From Basidiobolus ranarum (lineage: Eukaryota > Basidiobolomycota > Basidiobolomycetes > Basidiobolales), in contig JASJQH010007052.1 in NCBI GenBank assembly GCA_040143965.1, forward strand, positions 1 to 22,870: DNA of 22,870 bases. The letters are read 5' to 3'. Shown here piece after piece: positions 10,181 to 20,183 of the stretch. Each line of letters opens with the position of its first letter. The stretch's first letter is position 1. Under the pieces are notes generated by a model. The model searched no databases. It was not told where the DNA came from and worked only from the letters and a program-made list of their open reading frames with translations. Both the position numbers and the translations under genes were made by a program.

Positions 10181-11152
10181 ATGATTGGAGTCAACTACGC
10201 TTCTATCTTAACATTGGCTTTCGTCTTGGTAACACAAGGGCAGGACCTAGTAAGTGTTACCAGAACCTATCCTCTCGAAACTATAACTTGGCATCTAGCT
10301 ACTGAATATATCACTGCTGTGATTTCTGCTCATACTCAACTGGCTTCCATCGAGGCTGTCACATTCTCTGAAACTCTTGCTGGTACCACCGCAACTTTTG
10401 TAGATGAGCGTTACACTATTTTAAGAACTGTAGTACCTGTCACAAATGTTCGTGTAGTTCCTAGCTATACTCTAGCTGCTTCCTTGAAGTTGACCACTAT
10501 TAGCAGAACATTGTTCCCTTCAATATATACCGGGACGGACCCTTTCGCAATTACTGTTGATATTGAGACTCCTGGGATTCCCGGCTATGTCTACACCATT
10601 ACCGGGCCAATTGACAATGGTGTTGCTGTCGGAACAGTAGTAGAGCAATTATCTGCACGATCGGTTATCAAAACTATACCAGGGCCAACTGTAACACATC
10701 AGATTGGATTGGGAAATGAGGCTGTTGTAACTGAAAATGGAGTAGCTACAACCCAATATGAGCGCACTTCGACATATACAGAGTCATTCAGCTCAACTCT
10801 CGTGACTCGTCATATTGCTTCATCTTCACTGGTACATGCGGTACTCATCACCATTTCAGGCAGTCGGTCTCCGTCTCCATCTCCATCTGGCAGTGTCAGT
10901 GGTATTGAGAGTTCAAGACCACCACCTCCAACTGTGACCTTTACTCAAGACATTACTGCTTCTACAACTATCGACACTACTGCTATTCAAACGTCGGTTA
11001 TACTTACAACCCTCGGAGCTCCTCAGTTTGGTGGGACTGACCTCCAATCAAATGATATTAGACACAAATATTCGCCTGCAACCAGATCTAACAAGTGCAA
11101 TACTAAACCAACCAAGTGTCCCCAATCCAATGCTGTAGGAGAAGGAAGGTGA
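10181..11152 (+). CDS. Secreted Ser/Thr-rich surface protein, paralogue A
   Basis: Single exon, 323 aa, start ATG 10181 (MIGVNYASILTLAFVLVTQG is a signal peptide, cut near residue 20-21). The mature protein is rich in Thr, Ser, Val and Ile with an alternating pattern that suggests beta strands. Motifs shared with the neighbour at 11997 are SAHTQLA, AASLKLTTISRTLF, YTITGP, GTVVEQLS, TIPGPTVTH, VTENG, FSSTLVTRHI and PPPTVTFTQ. A Ser-Pro linker (SPSPSPSGSVSG) precedes the last conserved block. The tail carries two Cys (KCNTKPTKCPQ) and ends without a membrane or GPI-type segment. It is probably O-glycosylated and wall-bound or released; this is inference. Tandem duplicate, same orientation, with its own TATA box; AATAAA at 11267. 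I do not recognise a named family. Confidence 0.85.
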   Translation: MIGVNYASILTLAFVLVTQGQDLVSVTRTYPLETITWHLATEYITAVISAHTQLASIEAVTFSETLAGTTATFVDERYTILRTVVPVTNVRVVPSYTLAASLKLTTISRTLFPSIYTGTDPFAITVDIETPGIPGYVYTITGPIDNGVAVGTVVEQLSARSVIKTIPGPTVTHQIGLGNEAVVTENGVATTQYERTSTYTESFSSTLVTRHIASSSLVHAVLITISGSRSPSPSPSGSVSGIESSRPPPPTVTFTQDITASTTIDTTAIQTSVILTTLGAPQFGGTDLQSNDIRHKYSPATRSNKCNTKPTKCPQSNAVGEGR

Positions 11153-11996
11153 ATTCTCCATGAAGTTGAATAATTCCAACAAAGGTTATGCTTAATAATA
11201 CCAAATTTAGTTCTATTATTGATAAGGATCCCAATCAAATTGATTTTAATTATTGTATGAATTTTTAATAAACTTTCGGAATAATGATAATGATGCCTTT
11301 TCAGCTCATCGTCCTTTATTAGAACTATCACTGTGGTGAATACGATGTTATTAGCTACTGCAAATATAGAAGCATTCAGCTTTTAGATTCCGTACTTCCA
11401 TTGCCAAGTGGGCAGGAGAAGATAATCATCTAACCCAAAAATAATTCCTTAGCTGCAATACAAAGTCGGTTGTTGATAGCCTCTTGATGATTCCTTGACA
11501 TCATCGAATTGTTCACAAACCCTCTTGTGGTTCGCCAGCGCTTTGACATTGAGAAGGGGTATTCTAAAAAACGGGTGACCGTGCTCAATCTAGTCAACTC
11601 AAGTGTGCTATTTTACTCCATCTTCGAGCCATCAAGCCTTCCCTGTTCAATCATTTGTTCATACCTAAATCAATCCCATACTTGACGAATCATCGAATCC
11701 GACTAGCGCTATTTCTAAAATAGTCACTAGAATCTGTTACCATGTAACATTGACCAGGAAAATGAGCATACCATAAAAATAGTGTAGAGGGATAGCATCA
11801 TTGGTAAAAATACTCTAAAGTTATTTATTTTAGAGTCAAATAATTAGCATTCTTCTCTATAAACATAAAAATAAGTACATCTCGCGACACGAAGGTTAAC
11901 TATAAAATAAACCAAATCCTGTCTCTAGTTTCTTAGACAATCATTTCGAGTTTTCTCTCTAATTCTTGGACAACAAACACTCTTTTGAACTTAAAT
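11153..11996. other. Intergenic region between the tandem paralogues
   Basis: Contains the 3' signal AATAAA of paralogue A (11267-11272) and the promoter of paralogue B (TATAAAAT at 11901). No gene is seen between. Confidence 0.6.
11901..11908 (+). promoter_or_regulatory. TATA box of secreted paralogue B
   Basis: TATAAAAT, 89-96 nt before the ATG at 11997. Confidence 0.6.
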
Positions 11997-13007
11997 ATGG
12001 TTAAAATTCAACATTCTCTTTTTCTATTTTTGGGCTCAGCACTACTAGCGCAAGGGCAATCTCTGTATACTGCTACTCTAACTTATCCCTCAGAGACCAT
12101 CACCTGGTTTGTGCAAACTGAATGGGTTACTGATACCATTTCTGCTCACACCCAGCTAGCTACTGTAGATGCAATCACTTACTCCGAAACCGTTAGTGGT
12201 GGAACATTTACCGAAGATGATGGCCGTAATGTTATAGTGAGGACCATTCCGCCTGAGACATACACCCGATCCATTCCTAGCACTGTCTTAGCTGCCTCCT
12301 TGCAGTTGACTAGCATCAGCAGAACTTTGTTCTCTTCCCAGTTTACTAGCTCATTTGCTTCTGAGGTTATCACCGCCGTATTAACCGAAGGGATTCCAGG
12401 TGACCTTTATACTATCACTGGCCCTACGATTGGAGGTGTTGCTATAGGAACAGTAGTAGAACAATTGTCTTCAAGATCAGTCATCAACACCATTCCTGGG
12501 CCTACTGTTACTCACCCCGTTGGACAGGGACAAGAGATTATTGTGACTGAGAATGGATCACCTACAACTCGATTTGACTCTACCTCGACTTTCATAGAGA
12601 CATTTAGTTCAACTCTTGTGACTCGGCATATTGGCACATCGTCGATCTTCCACTTGATAACCATAACACCATCAGACTCTGGTAGTGTCAGTGGTATTAG
12701 TAGCTCAACAGGTCTTCCATCACCTCCTCCAACTGTAACTTTCACTCAGAATGTTACTGCTTCCACTACTGTTGGCTCAACTGTCATTCAAACATCAGTT
12801 GTGTTGTCTACTCTGGGCTCTGGCCAGCCTACATCTCGTCCCACTCAATCAGCAGGTGGAAATACAAAATGCCCTAAACCTACTAATTCTATGTCCAAGA
12901 AATGGTCTACCACCAATTCTATGACCAAGTCTAAATGTGCAACCAAACCCAAGCCAACCAAATGCCATCCCAAGAAAAAATCTGGCAACTGGTCGAACGA
13001 TTACTAA
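11997..13007 (+). CDS. Secreted Ser/Thr-rich surface protein, paralogue B
   Basis: Single exon, 336 aa. The ATG at 11997 is used; the TTG at 11985 is not a plausible start. The signal peptide is MVKIQHSLFLFLGSALLAQG. The body is collinear with paralogue A: TYPSETITW, SAHTQLA, AASLQLTSISRTLF, YTITGP, GTVVEQLSSRSVI, TIPGPTVTH, VTENGSPTT, FSSTLVTRHI, PPPTVTFTQ. The C-terminal 50 or so residues differ: a Lys/Pro-rich basic tail with three Cys (KCPKP, SKCATKPKPTKC, HPKKKSGNW), longer and more basic than in A. It may bind anionic wall polymers, which is inference. One sequon (NVTAS) precedes the tail. No GPI or membrane segment. AATAAA at 13117. Confidence 0.87.
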   Translation: MVKIQHSLFLFLGSALLAQGQSLYTATLTYPSETITWFVQTEWVTDTISAHTQLATVDAITYSETVSGGTFTEDDGRNVIVRTIPPETYTRSIPSTVLAASLQLTSISRTLFSSQFTSSFASEVITAVLTEGIPGDLYTITGPTIGGVAIGTVVEQLSSRSVINTIPGPTVTHPVGQGQEIIVTENGSPTTRFDSTSTFIETFSSTLVTRHIGTSSIFHLITITPSDSGSVSGISSSTGLPSPPPTVTFTQNVTASTTVGSTVIQTSVVLSTLGSGQPTSRPTQSAGGNTKCPKPTNSMSKKWSTTNSMTKSKCATKPKPTKCHPKKKSGNWSNDY

Positions 13008-14913
13008 ACGATTATTCCAGCCTTTTCGATAATATCTTTGGTAAAAATCCAAAGGTTCTTTAGTATCAAGTACCTCTTATTGAATTTTTTAAGTATGATT
13101 AACATCGGAAGTAGTCAATAAACTTAATACATATGTTTTATCCTTGAATATCCTCTTTATTGTTCGGTTTTTCCCCTCAAGAAGTCTCACAGCTAAAGCA
13201 CAAGTGTTGTCATTATGACATCAAAAGCTTCCAATAATACCAATTATATTATTTTTCCCATAATGGAAAATGGGGTACAGCGACAAAATGAATGAGACTG
13301 GATCAGGTGCAATTCCGGATATCAACTAAGGCTATGTTGAAGATAGTTTTATTGATATTTATTTATATGGAAGTCAATATAAAGACGTACTCGATAGATT
13401 TTGGTCTCAATAAAACTCACACCGTAAGAGCAACCATAACTATATAAATAAATGAGCATTTCCACAACAAGATTGTAACCTTATGTCAAAATAATTTTGA
13501 AGCAAAAGTTTAAAGAACTATAGCCTTCTTCGCAGTAGTGGGCCTTTGCTCCAACCAAGTGATCCATTCTACCAACTGCAATAGGAAAATCGAGGATGAA
13601 CATTATGGGTATTTCTATAAAGTTGTCTAAAGTGGATAAATAGATCTTAAAGCTGCATATGTAGAGTAGGAGAGGTTACGCTTGCATCTTTCCGGCACTT
13701 CGTGAATGGCTTGCTTCTATATCACATACTATATCTGGCAGCATCTGAGCACAGGTAATTAGTATTGAATGCTTCTAGTATAAGTTGTCCTCTCGGTGCC
13801 TTTAATCCAAAGACTCATTTGGGATACTTTTGAGCTGTAAAGGAGTGTAAATGCTGCTTTATAATGGCGTTTATGATTGTGTTGTTTAAAGCTCAAAATC
13901 ACCCTTTCAAGTGCGAAGAGACGATGATAGTTTGCCTAGTATATACCTCAAATCTCCAACTATCGAACTCAATTCCATAGACCTTTCCAGTCCATAATTA
14001 ATATACAATATTTCTCTATCAAATTGGTTATACCATGTGACAATGAGGGTGACATTACTATACATATATTAAAAACACAGCTTTTGGATTCAATACACAA
14101 GAATTCATTGAGCCAATTATGGAATCCTTTCTGCTGCTTATTGAATCAAAAGTGAGATGATCCCCATACACACACCATTATATGTCTACGACAGTGGCTA
14201 ATACAAAGCCTGTGTATGATGTGAACAGCTTTGGTTTCAAACCACCATTTCATTGGATCTGAGAACTGGATCTTATACACTGACCATGAAGTCACTTCAT
14301 TTTTGGGAAGAATCAAATCCTATGCCTGAATATGACTTGCCCTCGATCTCTTGAAATCAAGATATCTAAATCCTAAGAGTTCGATCCAGCTCCGAATAAT
14401 CAGTACAGATCAAGGATCCAGATCGGAGCCCCAGTTTAAGCCTTTAATTGGTGGCGAATGTCGAGCACTATAGTATGCTAGACCACTTGGCTGGAGATGT
14501 AGTTTGATATTCAAGTATATTAGGCAAGAGCTGAATGGTTTTATTGTCTCCGAGTTTCATCGCTGTATATATCCGTACTCATCTCCCCATGAGTGAGGAT
14601 CATGTTCATATGTATGCTCTACTTCAATTTAAAGTGCCCAAGTTATTATGAGCCGATTCACTTTCTCAGTTACCCTATAATAGGAAGGACGCGCAGACTT
14701 CCATGGTGCTCGTTACTGCGCAACAGAACGTATAAAAGTCCCAAAGAAAGAGAAAACTGATGGTCAGTGTTCAAAAAATTATTCATCTCTCGCTTTTCTG
14801 CCTCCTCTACTGATTCTCTGATCGCTTTTTACTCGCTGATTCTCACCATTCATCGTGCGCTTTTTTTTATATATTCTATTAATCACAATATTAGATTCTT
14901 TGGCAAGTGACAC
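13008..14913. other. Intergenic region, 1.9 kb, including WC-1-like promoter
   Basis: AATAAA of paralogue B lies at 13117-13122. On the minus strand about 13480-13990 several mutually overlapping open stretches with splice-like sites occur (one reads LVEWITWLEQRPTTAKKAIV to a stop near 13512), but different frames are equally open and no single model can be defended. 14000-14700 shows nothing convincing. TATAAAAG at 14731 and a pyrimidine-rich leader belong to the photoreceptor-like gene. Confidence 0.45.
14731..14738 (+). promoter_or_regulatory. TATA box of the White Collar 1-like gene
   Basis: TATAAAAG 176-183 nt before the ATG at 14914; the leader between is pyrimidine-rich with no earlier ATG in a long frame. 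Confidence 0.5.
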
Positions 14914-17754
14914 ATGCTCAGTACGCAGTATATAAAGCAGAGCCCTATCAACGTTTTGGGGATGGAAGATAGTCAACACATCCTCATGAATAATGGTCCA
15001 AACCTCTCATTATTCCCAGACTACGTTTCCTCTCCAATACCTTATTTATCTGGTAAACATACCTCGTATTTTCTACTTTATTGGGATCAGTTCAGTATTA
15101 CATATTGAATTGTCAGTTTCTAACTAGACTTTCTTCCACAAGACATGACTAATACACCGAAATACAATGAGGGATTTGACCAGAATAACCATGGTTCAAA
15201 CATAATCCCGCCGAAGCAGGATGATTCTTCGCAATATCGTGGTGTATATTCTAGCTCTGGCATAGATATGATAACAGTTCTGGTAAGTCTTCTCAGAAAT
15301 CGGTACATGTTGAAGCTCTAGCTGATTTTGGCAACTTTATTATTATTAATGACTTTAGTTAAAAGTAGCTACAAGGTGAGTTTTTCTCCAGTACTTTTCT
15401 TCATAGGAGTTTCGTTCAATAATGATTTCCTGTGTAAATAGACCGAACCCTCAAATTAATCTTGGACCAGTCGACATGAGTGCTTCCTTTGTTGTAGGTA
15501 AGCTATATTCATGCCATATCCCCTTATTTTACTGTCTTGGCTTTTTTGATCGATGTATTAATGGGGAAGCAACTTCTCCATGCCCCCAATCCGTTATAGC
15601 CTCCCTTCTTTTCCTGCAGAAAAATGGGGATGGTTTCACATTGACTGCGACATCATAGATTAGGAAACATAAAGCATTCCCCTGAATCAATGCACAGATT
15701 ATTAACTGAGAAATTCATCTAGTGAATGCCTTAGCTGACGATCTACCAATCGTCTACGCAAGTGAGTCATTTGAAACATTAACCGGATATTCGACTCAAG
15801 AGGTGCTGGGACGAAACAGTCGATTCTTACAGGCACCCGAAGGCCATGTAACCGTAGGATCACGTCGTAGATACACCGACAACAATGCAGTTTACAACCT
15901 CAAAACTCATATTATCCAGAAAAAAGAAATCCAAGTATCACTGGTGAATTACAAAAAATCTGGCGAGGTAAATTATCTTAACTACACAATAGGAGAACAT
16001 CTGGCAGCTGTAGATCCGTTTATTCATGAATTCATTCTTGACAGGCTTTCGTGAACCTGGTAACTGTCATTCCGATTTCAATGCACGGTGGAGAGATTAC
16101 TCATTATGTTGGATTTCAAGTGGTTGGTTGCTAAACTGAAATAGGAAATCGATTCGTTAGTGACTCATTCAGGGTTTTTTAGGATTTTGTTGAAAGGCCA
16201 AAAGAAATTCGCCAAAAAGTCCAAGGTTTGCTAGGTTTAATTTTACCATTCGTAGTATCTCTACTAACTGAAGAACCTTCCACTCCCATAGAGGGTGCAT
16301 ATGTCCAGAATGAAGCCCTCTCGCTAATTGCACCGTTGTTGGATTCCGGTTTGTACATATGTTGTATCATTGCTGATAGAATACCGAAACTGATGTATGT
16401 TCGCACCTAGACCTAGCACAAATCGAGCCTGAAGAACTATGTGAGGTTGCTCTGCCTTCCTTACCACTTTCTCAGATGTCAGAGGAATTCTACGGACTGA
16501 TAGGTGCCACAAGCGATGTGGACAGAGATGAGTGCGCTCAGGTCTGGAATAAAATGTTAATTGATGAGGCTGACGATTTCATTCATGTGTTATCTCTGAA
16601 AGGCGTATTTTGCTACGCATCTACATCATGCAGAAAATTGTTGGAGTATGAGCCTGAGGAACTTGTCGGTCAGTCAATATCCAAAATATGCGAGCCCAGT
16701 GATCTAAATCCTGTAATGCGTGAGATTAAAGAGACAAGTAACGATAGTGACACAGTTACACTATTATACCGGGCCAAGCGGAAGTATTCCGGGTATATGT
16801 GGATTGAAGCGACTGGTAAACTATTTTCGGAACGAGGAAAAAGCAGAAAATATATCATTCTTTCTGGGCGTCCGCGACCTGTTTATAAACTATCACGAGG
16901 AATCATTAGTCGTAGTAGCGGTGGAGTAAATGACATGGATATGTGGACGAAGTTGTCTACTGAGGGAATGATTCTGCATATTGCCAGTCGATGCGAAAGC
17001 TTATTGGAATTTACCCCCTCCGACTTGGAACAAACAAACTTTGCCTTCCTATTTCCCCAAGAGCATATTTCAGGATTGAATGAATCACTTAAAAATGTAC
17101 AAAGCGGGACTACAGTCAAACTTCATCATAAAGCAAGAACGAAGCAGGGCCAATTCATCAATGTAACCAGTGTATTTTACCCAGGAAATACCGAGTATCA
17201 AGGGAAAGTCGCATTTGTTCTTTGTCAGACGCGTGTGATGCAATCGGAGTTAATACAGGATGTTGAGTTGGATGCATACGAAGCTTCCCCAATGCCGCAA
17301 ACTGACGAAATCTCAACGGATATTGATAATTTATTTGACATATTAAGCGAGATTCATCCAACAAATTGGCAGTATGAAATGCACTTATTGAAATTGGCAA
17401 ATAGAAAGCTGAAGGAAGATATAAAGAAATTGCAGGAGCATAATCACTCTATAACTACGAAAAAGAAGGTATGTATTATTTATACACTGGCGGTAATATA
17501 TCAGAGTTCCTAACTTTTAGTCCAGAAAAAGAGATCGGCGACAATAGATAAATGCTGCACAAGTTGCAAGCGTACTGATTCTCCTGAATGGCGGAAAGGT
17601 CCTGAAGGTCCCGGAACTCTTTGTAATTCTTGTGGTCTGAGTAAGTTGAATCCAATTGTCGATTTAATAGAATCTGTTGCTAAATTATGTTGTGCTTGTA
17701 GAATGGTCAAAAATGATACGCAAATCATCACAGTTGAAGCCAGAACTTAATTAA
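14914..17754 (+). CDS. White Collar 1-like LOV-PAS-PAS-GATA transcription factor with cysteine-less LOV domain
   Basis: Homologue of the fungal blue-light receptor WC-1/MadA. Ten exons: 14914-15052, 15128-15282, 15359-15375, 15442-15497, 15723-15967, 16045-16122, 16183-16348, 16411-17468, 17526-17640, 17702-17754, all GT-AG, closing in one frame as 693 aa. Order: pre-LOV block [13 protein letters not shown] and [17 protein letters not shown] domain (about 105-236: [47 protein letters not shown]); PAS2 (about 340-450, [17 protein letters not shown]); a third PAS-like region (about 460-565); a helical basic segment; GATA zinc finger (Cys649, 652, 671, 674; C-x2-C-x18-C-x2-[18 protein letters not shown]). 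The LOV motif reads GRNSRFLQ where WC-1 has GRNCRFLQ: Ser155 replaces the adduct Cys, while the flavin-contacting Asn, Asn and Gln remain. It therefore probably binds flavin but cannot make the usual photo-adduct. Exon 3 is only 17 nt; intron 4 is 225 nt. Confidence 0.92.
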
Positions 17755-20183
17755 TATATTGATGAAGCACTTTGTTCCTATTTCTTGAAGATTGTAACTG
17801 CCCTTTTGGCATATAATTACCATCTTTTGGCGTAAGGCAGCTTCCTAAATCTAATCTCATGGGATGCTATTCAAGAAATAGTTTATCCCTTTCTCTTGCT
17901 CATATTGGCAACATCTAGTCCCAGTATCTCGTGCCTTATATAGCCAGGCCTTGCCACGGGCAATTTAAAGTAATTTGTATATAGAACAATGATCCCTGTG
18001 ATATTAAGTAAACCGTGCCGCCGACGAGAAGCAGCTCTAGTTAGCATCAGGTTCAAGTATCAATAATGAGTATCTTGGAATCCCTGTCGCTCTTCAGTAT
18101 ATATAAATACTTTTGATTTGATGATCTGAAATGATGCCATGAAAATAAATCGACAAATGCTACAAAATTGAATCAATCTAACTCTAAGAATCCGAACCCA
18201 TTGAAATCATTTCTTGGCACGCGTGAACCTATGTAATCCTAAATGTGTTAAAACCCAGGCCATAGAAGTGGAAAAGATTCTAATTGCTCAAGGTTTCAAG
18301 ATAATCCATCTTTGCTAAATATGTTTTTTGAATGTATTTCAACCGCTTAAGCAATTTTAAGCAATTGATAGTAGATTAAATCACTCTTTGATATTCTATT
18401 GGCATTCTCTAAGAGGGTTTATTTTGTATTTAGCAGCAATCCACGCTTTTGCATATTCATGGCAATACGATTATCCAGTGTTAATATTGGGTAAGAGAAT
18501 AAATGATCGATATGTATTGTTCATCTTCGATTATAGCAAAGATTTTCTATATTTACTAGTCTTGAGTATCTCACCGGTTAAGGAAGGAAACTACTGTTGC
18601 TTCCACACTCTATTCTCCAGCTACTTACTATCTCACTATCTCATTTTGATAGTTACTCACCTCCAATTTTTTGACCACTCAAGACTCTGCATCATAACCA
18701 TCTTGGCCCACCATGACTCAGATTATTTCAATATAGAGACTCTACTAACTGTTGAAATTAACATAGCCTAAACATCTTAGGATTAGTTTATATGACTATT
18801 TAGTTGAGGGAGAGGGTTGAAATTAACATAACCTAAACATCTATACAGTTATATATAGTATTAGTTTCACTAAGATATCACCCACTATTCTCAAGAGGAA
18901 TTTTCTTTGAAGTTTGAGGATATATAGATTTTTTAAACTTGTCCTAGAAGCCCCAAACCTTGCACACATGTTCCTGGGACCTTCCTTAACACATTCTACA
19001 CGTTTATTTATTTACATCTTGACAAAACTATAAATGTCAGCTTTCTACTTAATAAATCAATAGGTGAAAACCATCAATTCTTCTAGTTCTTCCAACCACT
19101 TCCAAAAAACTCCCAAAATACTTCAGCACTATTAAGTAGCAATACCATTTCGTGGTACTCGAAAACAAACACCAGGATGAGCTTTATTGGCTTTACGTCC
19201 AGTTGTAAAACAATTCGAAACCTTGATCAAAATCATGGAGATATCCCTGGCATTTAGTATATCTTTAGCATATCAATATATGAAGAACTCTTCCAATGGT
19301 GGGATATGGTTGTCGGTGATAATCTTTGTACTACAAAGTATATGCCAAGTTGCTCATTATTTGTTAAAAGTATTGGTGACATAGAGCCGAGTCATCATTT
19401 TCTATTAGCATACGACTGAAGCAAAACACTGTCTATGATATGGCTCAATACAAAATTCACGATTAATAACAACTTGCCTTTGTTAATAATAATCTATATC
19501 TAAATGATAATTACCATATTTGTAACACTTACGTCATTGCGTACATGATTTGCTTCAATATTACTGGAATATGAACTGTACAGAATTTGATAGTCTCAGT
19601 CGGCGTTCTTCTTACTTGTGCACTGATTGGTTTATTCGCAATAGACAATGTTACTCATAAAGAATACTGGCAGAGCCAGTACTAAAAATACACTTCCGAG
19701 ACTGGTGTTCCTTTGGGACAAAAAGGAAATAATCGCTATGAGAAGTGGGCTGCTTTAGCGAATACATTCTAACTAAGAATTCAAATCTGATCAATAACTC
19801 AATCATACTAACTTGATGTATCGATTGTGTGGCCACAGTTATCTTTTCTGTTTCGACTTAAACCCTCTCAGATATATTTTAATTCCTCTTACCTCCAAAT
19901 GTTCAGCCTCTTACTCATATTTGACCACTTTTATTGCACCTTGGCGCCTATTTCACCCCTGATTCTACAAATAGTGACACGAGAAGAGACACTCATCGCC
20001 TGAGACAATATTGTACACTTCAACTTACAAAGGGTAGTGAAAGGGTAAAGTATGCTTTATTCAAATCCAGGTATTTGCATATTTGAAAGTTTCAGTATTT
20101 TAGATAAAGATGTAATTACTAAGGAGTAACCACATAGATATAATCCAATATAGACCTGAAAGGCATCATGTAGGGGTCCCTGT
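17755..20183. other. Intergenic region, 2.4 kb, without a secure gene
   Basis: The open frame 18388-18771 (127 codons) begins with TTG, is strongly hydrophobic and T-rich, and has no family signature; I judge it chance. A TATAAATG at 19029 precedes an ATG at 19177 that opens only 26 codons, and the overlapping 19187-19384 frame lacks a true start. A 27-nt direct repeat lies at 18751/18816. TATATAAATAC at 18100 has no clear gene after it. The rest is featureless AT-rich DNA and the 3' end of the MBL-fold gene. Confidence 0.5.
18751..18842 (+). repeat. Pair of 27-nt direct repeats
   Basis: GTTGAAATTAACATAGCCTA plus AACATCT at 18751-18777 recurs at 18816-18842 with one difference (G to A). Copies are offset by 65 nt and followed in both cases by a TATTAGTTT/GATTAGTTT-like stretch, so a local tandem duplication of about 65 nt is likely. 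No coding role seen. Confidence 0.7.

Noticed and set aside
13480-13990. Multi-exon minus-strand gene
   Set aside because: Several mutually exclusive frames and splice choices are equally open; no product could be recognised.
14380-14400. tRNA T-loop-like GTTCGATCC
   Set aside because: No matching T-stem, acceptor stem or anticodon arm around it.
15422-15658. Separate 78-codon gene inside the photoreceptor locus
   Set aside because: It is exon 4 running into intron 4 in the same frame, not an independent gene.
18388-18771. 127-codon open frame as a membrane protein
   Set aside because: Starts with TTG, composition follows T-rich DNA, no promoter or family signature, and its end lies in a direct repeat.
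19150-19384. Faint resemblance of a hydrophobic frame (ALRPVVKQFETLIK ... VLQSICQVAHYLLKVL) to the histone H3/CENP-A fold region
   Set aside because: Needs reading through a stop, lacks the conserved basic and loop residues, spacing differs, and nothing like the C-terminal half follows; similarity is at chance level for hydrophobic helices.
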